Below are positions 36,280 to 45,270 of a stretch of DNA of 64,000 nucleotides, piece after piece. The position numbers were made by a program, and so were the translations under genes. The DNA lies in assembly GCF_002224265.1 (NCBI RefSeq), contig NZ_CP012882.1, positions 1,302,001 through 1,366,000 of the forward strand, read 5' to 3'. The first letter of the stretch is position 1. Each line of letters opens with the position of its first letter. The stretch is from Vibrio vulnificus NBRC 15645 = ATCC 27562. Lineage in GTDB: Bacteria > Pseudomonadota > Gammaproteobacteria > Enterobacterales > Vibrionaceae. The notes under the pieces are model-generated. The model saw only the letters and a list, made by a program, of their open reading frames with translations. It ran no database searches and was not told where the DNA came from.

Positions 36280-36957
36280 TTACCCCTCTCCAACAAGATG
36301 GCCTGAATCCATTTTAATGACCTTCTGACAACGACTGGCCAGATTGTCGTCGTGCGTCACAAGCACTAACGTCGTACCATGTTGTTGATTCAGTTCAAAT
36401 AACAGATCGATGATTTTTTCTGCTGTGTGTTGGTCTAAGTTGCCGGTTGGTTCATCTGCAAACAAGATTTTGGGTTGAGTCATGAATGCACGCGCTAGGG
36501 CAACGCGCTGTTGCTCGCCTCCCGACAGCTGGCTGGGGAGATGTTGAATGCGAGAAGCTAGACCTACCGAGGTCAACAGTGCTTTGGCCCGCTCGTGATC
36601 TTCTTCCTCACCTTTTAGCAAACACGGCAACGTGACATTTTGCAGTGCCGTTAAGCTAGGAATTAAGAGAAAACTCTGGAACACAAAACCGATATGCTCG
36701 CTACGGATTTGCGCTCGTTGCTCATCATCGAGCTGAGATAATGCTTGCCCTAACAGCGACACGTCACCTGAGGTTGCTACATCCAAACCAGCCAGAAGCG
36801 TCATGAGCGTAGACTTCCCGGCACCAGAGGTTCCGACAATCGCAACGCTTTCGCCTTCTTCAATGACAAGATTTACATTTTTAAGGATTGTTAACTGCTC
36901 ATTATTAGTAGAGACTTGTTTACTAACGGATTCCGCTTTAATTACTGGAGATGGCAT
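36280..36957 (-). CDS. ybbA: ABC transporter ATPase, YbbA-like
   Basis: 225 residues from the ATG at 36957. Walker A GTSGAGKST at 42-50, signature LSGGE at 144-148, and Walker B ILFADE at 164-169 are intact, as in LolD/MacB-type ATPases. The frame continues upstream inside tesA but that part has no ribosome site. Its ATG overlaps the tesA ATG on the opposite strand (CATG at 36955-36958). It is followed by the YbbP-like permease with a 1-bp gap. Confidence 0.93.
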   Translation of the reverse strand: MPSPVIKAESVSKQVSTNNEQLTILKNVNLVIEEGESVAIVGTSGAGKSTLMTLLAGLDVATSGDVSLLGQALSQLDDEQRAQIRSEHIGFVFQSFLLIPSLTALQNVTLPCLLKGEEEDHERAKALLTSVGLASRIQHLPSQLSGGEQQRVALARAFMTQPKILFADEPTGNLDQHTAEKIIDLLFELNQQHGTTLVLVTHDDNLASRCQKVIKMDSGHLVGEG

Positions 36958-37558
36958 GGTCAGATTGTTTTCCTTACTTATAATGTTTTTCCTTTCTAAC
37001 GTCGCACACGCAACCGAGAAAGTGTTAATTCTTGGCGACAGCCTAAGTGCAGGATACAACATGTCTGCAGAGCAGGCTTGGCCTAATTTGTTACCAGAAG
37101 CATTGAATACATACGGAAAAAACGTAGAAGTGATCAACGCCAGTATCTCTGGAGACACAACCGGCAATGGACTATCTCGTCTGCCTGAGTTGTTAAAAAC
37201 GCACTCACCAGACTGGGTGCTTATTGAGTTGGGTGCCAATGATGGCTTGCGAGGTTTCCCGCATAAAGTGATCTCTTCAAACCTTTCGCGAATGATTCAA
37301 CTCAGTAAAGCCTCAGACGCTAAAGTCGCATTGATGCAAATTCGTGTACCGCCTAACTATGGCAAGCGCTACACCGATGCATTTGTCGAACTCTACCCTA
37401 CGCTTGCTGAACATCACCAAGTCCCGTTGCTCCCCTTTTTCTTAGAGGAAGTGATCGTGAAACCGGAATGGATGATGCCTGATGGCTTACACCCAATGCC
37501 CGAAGCTCAGCCTTGGATCGCTCAATTTGTTGCAAAAACGTTTTACAAACATCTCTGA
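36956..37558 (+). CDS. tesA: Periplasmic lysophospholipase/thioesterase TesA
   Basis: 200 residues from the ATG at 36956 with GGAG five bases upstream; 50 further codons lie open upstream inside ybbA. A signal peptide ends 'SNVAHA'. The SGNH hydrolase blocks are GDSLS (nucleophile Ser), 'ISGDTTGNGL', 'ELGANDGLRG' and 'DGLHP'. It closely follows E. coli TesA in order and spacing. It hydrolyses acyl-CoA-like thioesters and lysophospholipids in the periplasm. Divergence with ybbAP is conserved in enterobacteria. Confidence 0.95.
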   Translation: MVRLFSLLIMFFLSNVAHATEKVLILGDSLSAGYNMSAEQAWPNLLPEALNTYGKNVEVINASISGDTTGNGLSRLPELLKTHSPDWVLIELGANDGLRGFPHKVISSNLSRMIQLSKASDAKVALMQIRVPPNYGKRYTDAFVELYPTLAEHHQVPLLPFFLEEVIVKPEWMMPDGLHPMPEAQPWIAQFVAKTFYKHL

Positions 37559-37636
37559 TTTTAATGGTCTAGCTCAAATCATTTTACGTTTCTTTACGTT
37601 AGCCTAATGCAATTCTCCCCGAATCAGGAATAGTGC

Positions 37637-38839
37637 ATGCGTATAGAACCGATTATTCAAGGCGTTGTTGCTCGTTCTGCCCATCCTTTTGGTTGTGAAG
37701 CAGCAATAAAAAAACAGATAGCATTTGTTAAAAAAGCACCACAGATCTCAAAAGGGCCTAAACGTGTCCTTATTCTCGGTGCGTCTTCTGGTTTTGGCCT
37801 TGCCGCTCGGATAGCCCTCGCTTTTGGTGGTGCACAAGCAGACACCATCGGTGTTTCATTTGAACGAGGCCCCTCTGAAAAAGGAACTGGCAGCGCGGGC
37901 TGGTACAACAATGTCTTTTTCAAACGTGAAGCTGAAAAAGAAGGTCGCATTGCAATTAATATTGTTGGCGATGCCTTTGCTTCCGAAACTCGTACCCAAG
38001 TGATTGAGGCGATAGAAACCTATTTCGAAGGTGAAGTCGATCTCGTGATCTACAGCCTTGCAACAGGCATGCGGCCGATACCAAATCAACCGGGTGAATT
38101 TTGGCGAAGTGTGATTAAACCTTTTGGCCAAACAGTGACGGGAGCATCGCTCGATTTAGAGCATGATCGCTGGATTGACACCACGCTCGAATCGGCTACA
38201 GAAGAAGAAGCATTGCACACCATTAAAGTCATGGGCGGTGAAGATTGGGAAAGCTGGATTGATACTTTGATCAACGCAGAATCGATTGCAGATGGTTGCC
38301 AAACCGTCGCTTTTTCTTATGTCGGACCAGAAACGACCCACCCGATCTATCGCGATGGCACTTTAGGTAGAGCAAAGATTGATCTTCACCAAACCAGTCA
38401 CTCTCTTAATCTCAAACTCGCCAATTTCAATGGTGGTGCTTACGCCACAGTTTGTAAGGCATTGGTGACGAAAGCCAGCGTATTTATTCCTGCCCTCTCG
38501 CCATATCTACTTGCGCTCTACCGCGTGATGAAAGACGAAAAATGTCACGAAGGATGCATTGAGCAAATGCAGCGCTTATTCGCAACGAAACTTTACGGAC
38601 ATGACCACGTCAGTGTTGATGGCGAACGATTGATTCGGATGGATGATTGGGAACTGGCGCCTCATATTCAAAATAAAGTGAACCAGATTCTAGAAGAAAT
38701 GGATGCCAATAATTTCCAAGTAATCGGTGATTACCAAGGGTTTAAAAACGAGTTTTTACAGCTCAATGGTTTCGGATTTGACGAAGTTGACTATTCACAA
38801 GATATTGACTTACAAACAATTTTGAAATTAACGCCTTAG
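37637..38839 (+). CDS. fabV: Enoyl-ACP reductase FabV
   Basis: 400 residues, the FabV length (about 400). The N-terminal 'GCEAAIKKQIAFVKKAP' and the Rossmann motif 'VLILGASSGFGLAARIA' are family signatures. The catalytic Tyr-x8-Lys pair is Tyr238/Lys247 ('YRDGTLGRAK'). It performs the last reduction of each fatty-acid elongation round with NADH. FabV enzymes, first described in V. cholerae, are insensitive to triclosan. The gene is transcribed alone and ends at a strong terminator. Confidence 0.97.
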   Translation: MRIEPIIQGVVARSAHPFGCEAAIKKQIAFVKKAPQISKGPKRVLILGASSGFGLAARIALAFGGAQADTIGVSFERGPSEKGTGSAGWYNNVFFKREAEKEGRIAINIVGDAFASETRTQVIEAIETYFEGEVDLVIYSLATGMRPIPNQPGEFWRSVIKPFGQTVTGASLDLEHDRWIDTTLESATEEEALHTIKVMGGEDWESWIDTLINAESIADGCQTVAFSYVGPETTHPIYRDGTLGRAKIDLHQTSHSLNLKLANFNGGAYATVCKALVTKASVFIPALSPYLLALYRVMKDEKCHEGCIEQMQRLFATKLYGHDHVSVDGERLIRMDDWELAPHIQNKVNQILEEMDANNFQVIGDYQGFKNEFLQLNGFGFDEVDYSQDIDLQTILKLTP

Positions 38840-38882
38840 CCACACAGTGTTCCATTATTGAGATTCAATCTTTTATTTACCC

Positions 38883-38910
38883 GTCCCGAACGATTTCGGG
38901 ACTTTTTTTT
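38883..38910 (+). terminator. Intrinsic terminator after fabV
   Basis: GTCCCGAA, loop CGAT, TTCGGGAC, then eight T residues. Confidence 0.95.
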
Positions 38911-38938
38911 GGGTAACGCCAACTCTAACCCCTATACT

Positions 38939-39008
38939 AACAAGGATGTTTGCCGTCATTATAATTTTAAAACATGAGCTCAAAGCTCATTCAAACAAGG
39001 ATGTTTGC
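38939..39008. repeat. 15-base direct repeats flanking an inverted repeat, leader of the EAL gene
   Basis: AACAAGGATGTTTGC occurs at 38939-38953 and again at 38994-39008. Between them is ATGAGCT CAA AGCTCAT (38974-38990). Each direct repeat contains an AAGGA ribosome-site-like sequence and an ATG. The arrangement lies immediately before the start at 39012 of the phosphodiesterase. Confidence 0.7.
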
Positions 39009-39011
39009 TCA

Positions 39012-40928
39012 ATGGCAAAATACAGAACGTTGGATTATGAGATTCCAGAAGCAATGCAAGAAAGTTGGCAGAGAATTGTCAACCTGTTGGCGTATATCGT
39101 TGATGTACCAGCCGCATTGATTATGCGTATCCAACCCGAACACATTGAGGTGTTTTCCTCCAGTCAAAGTTCGTTAAACCCTTATCATCATGGAGACAGT
39201 GAATCGTTAGGACATGGTCTTTACTGTGAAACCGTGATTGAAGACAACAAAGAACTGCTGGTGCCCAATGCTCTGAACGACAAGGAGTGGGGTCACAATC
39301 CCGATATTAAATTGGGTATGATCGCCTACTGCGGTTTGCCCTTGCTGTGGCCAAATGGCGAGGTGTTTGGCACCATTTGTATGCTCGATGACAAAGAAAA
39401 CAACTTTGGTCAAACATATCGAGAGTTGCTCGCTGGTTTTCAAACTTCGATAGAAGCGCAACTGTCAGTGGTTTACCAACATCAAAAATTACTGCGCCTC
39501 AATGAGCAGCTAAAGGAACGCGTCGATAAGCGTACAACCAATCTTGCGCAACTTAGTTTTAGCTTAAACCAAGAAATAGACCGAAGAAAAGCCGCGGAGC
39601 AGCAAGCGCACTATCAGAAACATCATGACCATGGTACAGGCTTTCTGAATCGATGCGCGTTAGAGCAGCATTTACAGAGGATGTTAGACGAATGGCGTCT
39701 TGGGGATTCCAGTTTGGTGGTGATCCATATCGGATTCACCAATGCCCGTTCAATTCAAACGAAATACGGGTTTGCCTTGTTGGATGATTTGCTGAAAATC
39801 TACCGTAACCAAATTGGCGTCATTGACTCTGTGGACTCTATTACTGGCCGCCCAAGCTCGCACGATCTTGTGATCGCGATTCGTGCGGATGACGTTACTG
39901 ATATCCTCGACAACCTGCTTAACCGGATCATCAATGCGGGACAACGAGGCTTTAAAGTGGGCGAAAGCGAAGCGCATTTACATGCCTTTATTGGTTTAGC
40001 GGTGGCGGACTCAACAACCGAAAGTGCCCAACAGCTATTAAGGCATGCCAATCAGGCAATGGTTTTGAGCAAAGATTCCGGCCAGCAGTACGCGTATTTT
40101 TCCGCAACTCACGCTGATGCCTTACTTCACCACAATCAAATCGAAAGCTATTTACTGCAAGCGGTAAGAAACGACGATTTAACACTCTATTTTCAGCCGA
40201 AAGTTTGCCCTCAAACGCATAAGTGGATCGGCGCAGAGGCATTGTTACGCTGGAGTCACCCTGTTTTGGGAGACATTTCCAATGAAGCATTGATTCATAT
40301 GGCTGAGCAGAATGGGCTGATCTTTGAAGTAGGTGCATTTGTACTACGCTCTGCTATCGAAAAAGCAAAAGAATGGTCAGCGATCGTGGAACATTTCCGA
40401 GTGGCGGTGAATGTGAGTGCGATTCAGCTTAAAAATCCCCTTTTTGCAGAGCAAGTTCAGGAGTTGCTCATCGCCTATCAACTTCCGGCGCAATATCTTG
40501 AACTTGAGGTAACAGAAAGCGGTTTGATCAGCGATGAAGTGGTGGCACGTGCTACCTTAGAGCGGTTGCATGAACTAGGAGTGACATTGTCACTTGATGA
40601 CTTTGGTACTGGCTACGCCTCTTTCAGTTATTTGAAAAAGTATCCGTTCGATGCGATCAAAATTGATAAGAGTTTTGTTCAGCATATTGATAAGTCGGAA
40701 GAAGACAAAGAGATCATCCGTTCAATTATCCATGTGGCTAAAAAGCTCGATTTAGAGGTGGTGATGGAAGGCATCGAATCCGACCTACAAGAGGATTTCT
40801 TGATCCGCGAAGGATGCGATATTGGCCAAGGATTTCTGTATGGCAAGCCAATGCCCGGCAGTGAATTTGTTCAAGGCTTATACAGTCAGAACTTTTTAGG
40901 CACCCCTCGCTTCGCATATCACACATAA
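39012..40928 (+). CDS. GAF-(degenerate GGDEF)-EAL phosphodiesterase
   Basis: 638 residues from the ATG at 39012 (AAGGA ten bases upstream); an in-frame ATG at 38946 is an alternative. A GAF domain covers about 15-150 ('IAYCGLPLLWPNGEVFGTIC'), then a coiled segment, then a GGDEF-like domain with the active site replaced by SSHD ('GRPSSHDLVIAIR'), so not a cyclase. The EAL domain is intact: EALLRW (Glu409), 'ELEVTESGLI', 'DDFGTGYASFSYLKKYPFDA', 'KIDKSF', 'QGFLYGKPMP'. It should degrade c-di-GMP to pGpG in response to a GAF ligand. It has no membrane segment. Confidence 0.93.
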   Translation: MAKYRTLDYEIPEAMQESWQRIVNLLAYIVDVPAALIMRIQPEHIEVFSSSQSSLNPYHHGDSESLGHGLYCETVIEDNKELLVPNALNDKEWGHNPDIKLGMIAYCGLPLLWPNGEVFGTICMLDDKENNFGQTYRELLAGFQTSIEAQLSVVYQHQKLLRLNEQLKERVDKRTTNLAQLSFSLNQEIDRRKAAEQQAHYQKHHDHGTGFLNRCALEQHLQRMLDEWRLGDSSLVVIHIGFTNARSIQTKYGFALLDDLLKIYRNQIGVIDSVDSITGRPSSHDLVIAIRADDVTDILDNLLNRIINAGQRGFKVGESEAHLHAFIGLAVADSTTESAQQLLRHANQAMVLSKDSGQQYAYFSATHADALLHHNQIESYLLQAVRNDDLTLYFQPKVCPQTHKWIGAEALLRWSHPVLGDISNEALIHMAEQNGLIFEVGAFVLRSAIEKAKEWSAIVEHFRVAVNVSAIQLKNPLFAEQVQELLIAYQLPAQYLELEVTESGLISDEVVARATLERLHELGVTLSLDDFGTGYASFSYLKKYPFDAIKIDKSFVQHIDKSEEDKEIIRSIIHVAKKLDLEVVMEGIESDLQEDFLIREGCDIGQGFLYGKPMPGSEFVQGLYSQNFLGTPRFAYHT

Positions 40929-41046
40929 TTGCATCGCTTTTAGGGATAATTTCGACAAGCAGACGCCACACACCATATAGTTGCTTTACTCTTACGTCGG
41001 CGATTTCTATAATCGCCGCTTTTCTGTTTCTAAAAGGCTGTTTGTT

Positions 41047-42702
41047 ATGGACCAGTTGATTGCAAAACTCAAAAAGCTTGAAAAGCAAAATTATCGTGCA
41101 TACCAGCAAATCAAAGGGCAGTACAATTTTACCGATTTTGATCTGTTTATTGATCATATCCAATCTGACCCCTACGCTTCTGCTTCACGCTTCCGCGCTT
41201 TTCGTGCTTGGTCCTTAACTGGGCTTTCTTGGTTAAAAGAGGAGTCTGCGGCGTTCCAACTTGGCGCAAGAGATTTCATCGCTCGTAGCTTTGCCGAATT
41301 CGCCAAACAAGAAAACGCCATTGCCATTTCTTTGCATGGACAAACCGTTTTAGATAGCACTTCTGTATTATTTACGGAAGAAGGGATTGAGCTGCGTTTT
41401 CGAGTCAATCTACCCGCTGAAGGCCGTGACATTCTGGCAAAGAAAGCGATTAATATCATTACCTTCCACTTACCGAAGTTTATCCGTCGTTCCACGATCG
41501 AACGTGAACTTGATAAAGATGCACTATTGACGCACTGTCAGGTTGTTGAAGACCAAGAGGCATTGCGCGAACAACTAGAAGCCAGTGGCCTCGTTTCATT
41601 TGTTGCCAATGGTAGCATCTTGCCTCGAGTGGCAGGTAACTGCGATCTTCCAATGAAAGATGCCGTCGAGTTCACGGCGCCAGAATCACTGCAAGTCACG
41701 TTACATGCGCCAAATCGTGGCTATGTCACTGGCTTAGGGATTCCGAAAGGGATCACTTTGATTGTCGGTGGTGGCTTTCATGGCAAATCAACCCTGCTGA
41801 ATGCCATTGAACGTTCGATTTACAATCACATTCCTGGTGATGGCCGTGAGTACATTGTCACCGATGGTTCAGCAATGAAAATTCGTGCTGAGGAAGGCCG
41901 CTGCGTTCATCATTTGAATCTTTCCAACTACATTAATCATTTGCCAATGGGCAAAGATACGGCAGACTTCACCACGCAAGACGCATCAGGTTCTACCTCT
42001 CAGGCTGCGTGGTTACAAGAATCTGTCGAAGCGGGCGCTTCAACGCTATTGATTGATGAAGATACATCAGCCACGAACTTCATGATTCGCGACGAGCGCA
42101 TGCAAGCGCTTGTCGCAAAAGGTGATGAGCCAATCACACCGCTGGTGGATCGTATCGGTCAATTACGCGATGAATTGGAGATCTCCACCATCATCGTCAT
42201 GGGTGGGTCAGGCGATTATCTGGATGTTGCCGATAACGTTATCCAGATGCACGACTATCAGGCATTGGATGTGACCGAGAAAGCAAAAGAGGTGATTCAG
42301 TTGCACCCTACTCAACGTCACAACGAATCTGAAGCACCTTTGGTGACATTTCCTCCTCGCGCACTCCATTGTTCTGCGTTGATGAACATTCTAACGGATG
42401 GAAAGTTCCGTGTATCGGCGAAAGGTAAAGACAGCCTTCGCTTTGGTAAAGAGTTTACAGACCTTTCTGCACTTGAGCAGTTAGAATCAAGCGATGAAGT
42501 CAACGCGATTGGTTGGGTTTGGTATCAGCTTGCCCAACACGCGGGATGGAACTCAAACCCCGCTAAACAGATCAACGAATTATTGGGCGATGCTTGGTTC
42601 CAGAATATGCCTCAGCATGGTGATCTCGCCAAACCGCGTCCAATTGATGTGATGGCGGCGTTAAATCGCATGCGAAAGTCACAGTTTCGTAACAACCATT
42701 AA
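41047..42702 (+). CDS. ABC-class predicted ATPase
   Basis: 551 residues from the ATG at 41047 (AAGG ten bases upstream; the frame also opens at 40981). The Walker A loop is 'GGGFHGKSTLLNAIE'. The rest follows the family of large soluble 'predicted ATPase of the ABC class' (PF09818-like): 'DFTTQDASGSTSQAAWLQES', 'LLIDEDTSATNFMIRD', 'TIIVMGGSGDYLDVAD'. No transporter partner is present. The cellular role of the family is not established to my knowledge. It ends at a strong hairpin. Confidence 0.9.
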   Translation: MDQLIAKLKKLEKQNYRAYQQIKGQYNFTDFDLFIDHIQSDPYASASRFRAFRAWSLTGLSWLKEESAAFQLGARDFIARSFAEFAKQENAIAISLHGQTVLDSTSVLFTEEGIELRFRVNLPAEGRDILAKKAINIITFHLPKFIRRSTIERELDKDALLTHCQVVEDQEALREQLEASGLVSFVANGSILPRVAGNCDLPMKDAVEFTAPESLQVTLHAPNRGYVTGLGIPKGITLIVGGGFHGKSTLLNAIERSIYNHIPGDGREYIVTDGSAMKIRAEEGRCVHHLNLSNYINHLPMGKDTADFTTQDASGSTSQAAWLQESVEAGASTLLIDEDTSATNFMIRDERMQALVAKGDEPITPLVDRIGQLRDELEISTIIVMGGSGDYLDVADNVIQMHDYQALDVTEKAKEVIQLHPTQRHNESEAPLVTFPPRALHCSALMNILTDGKFRVSAKGKDSLRFGKEFTDLSALEQLESSDEVNAIGWVWYQLAQHAGWNSNPAKQINELLGDAWFQNMPQHGDLAKPRPIDVMAALNRMRKSQFRNNH

Positions 42703-42720
42703 ACGATAACGTGTGTCCAT

Positions 42721-42748
42721 AAAAAGCGCAGTTTATACTGCGCTTTTT
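42721..42748 (+). terminator. Intrinsic terminator after the ABC-class ATPase
   Basis: AAAAAGCGCAGT, loop TTAT, ACTGCGCTTTTT. Confidence 0.93.
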
Positions 42749-42786
42749 CTTTAGTTATTCTTAACTATCAGTGAGATGGGCCATCT

Positions 42787-43344
42787 GTGACTTTTACCAT
42801 TACAACCGATCGATTGATTCTGCGTGATTTCACGCCTCACGATGTTGAAGCGTATTTTCAACAGTGCCAAGACCCAAAATACCAACGTTTTTATTCGGAC
42901 GAGGATTGCTCGGCAGAGAAATGTGCATTCTTAGTGAACTTATTCTATGAGCAAGCACAGCAATCCCCTCGGCAAGCCTATCATCTTGCTGTCACAGATC
43001 GCTTTACCGGCGAGTACATGGGCATTGCAGGGCTAAGGTTGGAAAATGATCAACAAGCCTCAAGTGGTTGCGGTTTAAAACGCACTTTCCATCACAGTGG
43101 TTTAGCGCTAGAAGCGATGTCTGCCCTACTCGATTTCGCTTTTAACCAACTGAATGTCCATCGGGTTTACGCGGAAACCATTTCGAAAAATCGCCCAGCG
43201 ATTAAGTTATGCCGTCAACTTGGTATGACACAGGAAGCGGAATTCATAGAAAACCGCTTCTTTAAAGAGTCTTGGTGGAACACGGTGGTGTTAGCAGTTC
43301 GAAGATCGCAGTGGTCCCCCGAATTGTTCAAAGATGGCCAGTAG
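42787..43344 (+). CDS. GNAT acetyltransferase, RimJ/RimL-like
   Basis: 185 residues from a GTG at 42787 with a weak ribosome site. It opens 'TTDRLILRDFTPHDVEAYFQ', the RimJ/RimL-type start, has the acetyl-CoA region 'GLALEAMSALLDFAFNQLNV', and ends with the 'SKNRPAIKLCRQLGMTQEAE' block. The acceptor (ribosomal protein N-terminus, aminoglycoside or other) cannot be told. It converges with the J-domain gene 30 bp away. Confidence 0.9.
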   Translation: MTFTITTDRLILRDFTPHDVEAYFQQCQDPKYQRFYSDEDCSAEKCAFLVNLFYEQAQQSPRQAYHLAVTDRFTGEYMGIAGLRLENDQQASSGCGLKRTFHHSGLALEAMSALLDFAFNQLNVHRVYAETISKNRPAIKLCRQLGMTQEAEFIENRFFKESWWNTVVLAVRRSQWSPELFKDGQ

Positions 43345-43374
43345 ACGTCATTGGCTCTCATCGACTATTGGATG

Positions 43375-43989
43375 TCAATGGCGCAGCACGTTCCACGCTT
43401 CGCACAGCACGCGAAATTTCTCTGCATTGCCGTTGTCACGATCTGGATGCCAACGCAGTGCGAGCCTTCTCCAACGCTTACGGATATCAATGGCCGTTGC
43501 GTGTGGATCGAGTTCAAACAACTGCAACGCTTTTTCTCTGTCTATGGGCTCCCCTTCATGATGCCCAACAAAACGACGATAACGCGTCCAGAACTCGTTC
43601 AAAAGACGTTTAACTTCCCCTTCATTCGCTTCGTAATTTTGCCACTGGACGTAGTATTCTCTTAAAGGGTCATCAACGTCTATGGTGTGACCCGCGCAAG
43701 CATGACTCGACATCAAAACGATGTTCATCGCCTCGACTTGAAGCCAATGGTCTGGGTAAAGCGTTTCTTGTAACTGATAAAGCGCATTCATAATCAAAAA
43801 ATTGCGCTTAAAAAGATCTTTGTCGGGAGAAGGATCAAGTTGGTGAATCAATCCCAGCTCACCTAAATGTGAAGCGAGAGTGTGTACCTTCCAGCCACTT
43901 GGCTGCTGACGTAATACTTCTAAAATCGGCCATAACAACGGGTTTTCCATGTAGGTTTGGAAAGTGGCCGCCAAATTCGTTTGCTGCAT
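43375..43989 (-). CDS. DnaJ-related protein with C-terminal J domain
   Basis: 204 residues. Residues 5-130 form the DNAJ-related helical domain found in Vibrio and relatives. The C-terminal 50 residues are a J domain with the HPD motif at 181-183 ('RWRRLALRWHPDRDNGNAEK'). The J domain would stimulate an Hsp70 (DnaK) ATPase; unusually it is at the C-terminus. The client is unknown. It is transcribed alone. Confidence 0.92.
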   Translation of the reverse strand: MQQTNLAATFQTYMENPLLWPILEVLRQQPSGWKVHTLASHLGELGLIHQLDPSPDKDLFKRNFLIMNALYQLQETLYPDHWLQVEAMNIVLMSSHACAGHTIDVDDPLREYYVQWQNYEANEGEVKRLLNEFWTRYRRFVGHHEGEPIDREKALQLFELDPHATAIDIRKRWRRLALRWHPDRDNGNAEKFRVLCEAWNVLRH

Positions 43990-44092
43990 CCTATTCGCCT
44001 ATCTGAATTTGCTTGCTCCTTTTATTCAAAGTCAGGATAGCCAATTTGTCGAGCAAGATTTCATTTTGACTGCCAGTTCGTGAAGCAGTGTT

Positions 44093-44122
44093 GAAAAAAA
44101 GAGACAGCACATTGGCTGTCTC
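44093..44122 (-). terminator. Intrinsic terminator after the 2OG oxygenase gene
   Basis: On the minus strand GAGACAGC, six-base loop, GCTGTCTC, then a run of T. About 26 bases after the oxygenase stop. Confidence 0.88.
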
Positions 44123-44148
44123 TCACAGTCTGTGATGTGAAATAAGGC

Positions 44149-44988
44149 TTAAATCACACCAAGCTCTCTTAAACGCTCCATCAGATAGCTATGTGCGGTG
44201 TAACGCTCAGAAAGAACTACGTCAGGTTTAGGATGAAGAAACAATGGCAGCGAAATGCGCGACTGCGTTTGACGTTCACCCGTTGGGTTGATCACGCGAT
44301 GTGTGGTTGACGGGAAGTAACCACCTGACGCCTCTTGCAGCATGTCGCCGATGTTAATAATTAAGTTGCCAAAGTCACACGGCACATCAATCCAGCTGCC
44401 ATCTTTCGCTTTCACTTGTAGGCCGGGCTCATTTGCCGCTGGTAATACGGTCAACAAGTTGATGTCTTCATGCGCAGCCGCGCGAATAGCGCCCGGCTCT
44501 TCATCACCTGTCATTGGTGGATAGTGCAACACACGCAATAAGGTTTTGTCACTGCCATTGATCATCTCAGACAGAGCAACAGAAAATCTTTCCTGAACCT
44601 CTTTCGGTGCGTGGGCTTCAACCCAGCCTAGCAGTTCGGAAGCAAAGGCATTTGCACGCTCATAATATTCCATGATTTCTGCTTTGAGCTGCTCTGGCAT
44701 TTGCCCCCAAGGATAAACGTGGAAGTATTCCTTGATGTCTTTAACGCTATGCCCTTTCGCCACTTCAGAAACCGACGGTGGGAAGTAACCATCTTGTGTT
44801 TCAACATTAAAATGGAAATCGTGTTTTTGCTCCGTTGAGAAAAACTCGTACCAGTTCTTATAAATCGATTCCACCAACTCTTTCGGAATTGGGTGATTTT
44901 TCAAAACGCCAAACCCAGTTTCGCGCAGCGATGTGACAAATTGTTCTGCTGCATCATCAGCAAGATAATCGACAGTTTCCAGTTTCAT
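44149..44988 (-). CDS. Isopenicillin-N-synthase-like 2OG-Fe(II) oxygenase
   Basis: 279 residues. The iron triad is His173, Asp175 ('AAHEDINLLT') and His230 ('STTHRVINP'). The Arg-x-Ser that holds 2-oxoglutarate or substrate is Arg244/Ser246 ('SRISLPLFLHP'). The N-terminal DIOX_N part starts 'YLADDAAEQFVTSLRETGFG'. Bacterial members act on varied small molecules, including ethylene-forming and amino-acid hydroxylases; the substrate here is unknown. It is monocistronic with its own terminator. Confidence 0.9.
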   Translation of the reverse strand: MKLETVDYLADDAAEQFVTSLRETGFGVLKNHPIPKELVESIYKNWYEFFSTEQKHDFHFNVETQDGYFPPSVSEVAKGHSVKDIKEYFHVYPWGQMPEQLKAEIMEYYERANAFASELLGWVEAHAPKEVQERFSVALSEMINGSDKTLLRVLHYPPMTGDEEPGAIRAAAHEDINLLTVLPAANEPGLQVKAKDGSWIDVPCDFGNLIINIGDMLQEASGGYFPSTTHRVINPTGERQTQSRISLPLFLHPKPDVVLSERYTAHSYLMERLRELGVI

Positions 44989-45270
44989 GACTTCACTTTC
45001 TTTTTGTTTTTTGAATTAGAGTCCGGATTCTAGTGGCACAAGCAAATGTAAATCAAACTTTAATGAAATGTATTGCCGCAAACGGTTAAATGTTGTGCCA
45101 ATGCGCAAGCTATCAACACATTTCGTAATCGATATACCCGCTTACTCTCTCAGATTACAGTGCCCAAACCATTAGGGTGAATGGTGCGTTACACAAATTA
45201 ATTGAACAACGTTCAATAAACTGTCATCATTTCACGCGATTGATGCGAAAACTAAGGGAATAGAATCACG

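Noticed and set aside
36958..37239. N-terminal extension of the YbbA-like ATPase
   Set aside because: The extra 94 residues overlap tesA on the other strand, have no ribosome site, and ABC ATPases of this type start near the chosen Met.
41047..42702. ABC-class ATPase as a transporter or defence ATPase
   Set aside because: It has no transmembrane partner, nuclease or other defence gene beside it and follows a widespread stand-alone family, so I do not claim a defence system.
43272..43665. Three overlapping plus-strand frames past the GNAT gene
   Set aside because: They are antisense to the J-domain gene, which has the diagnostic HPD motif; none has a ribosome site.
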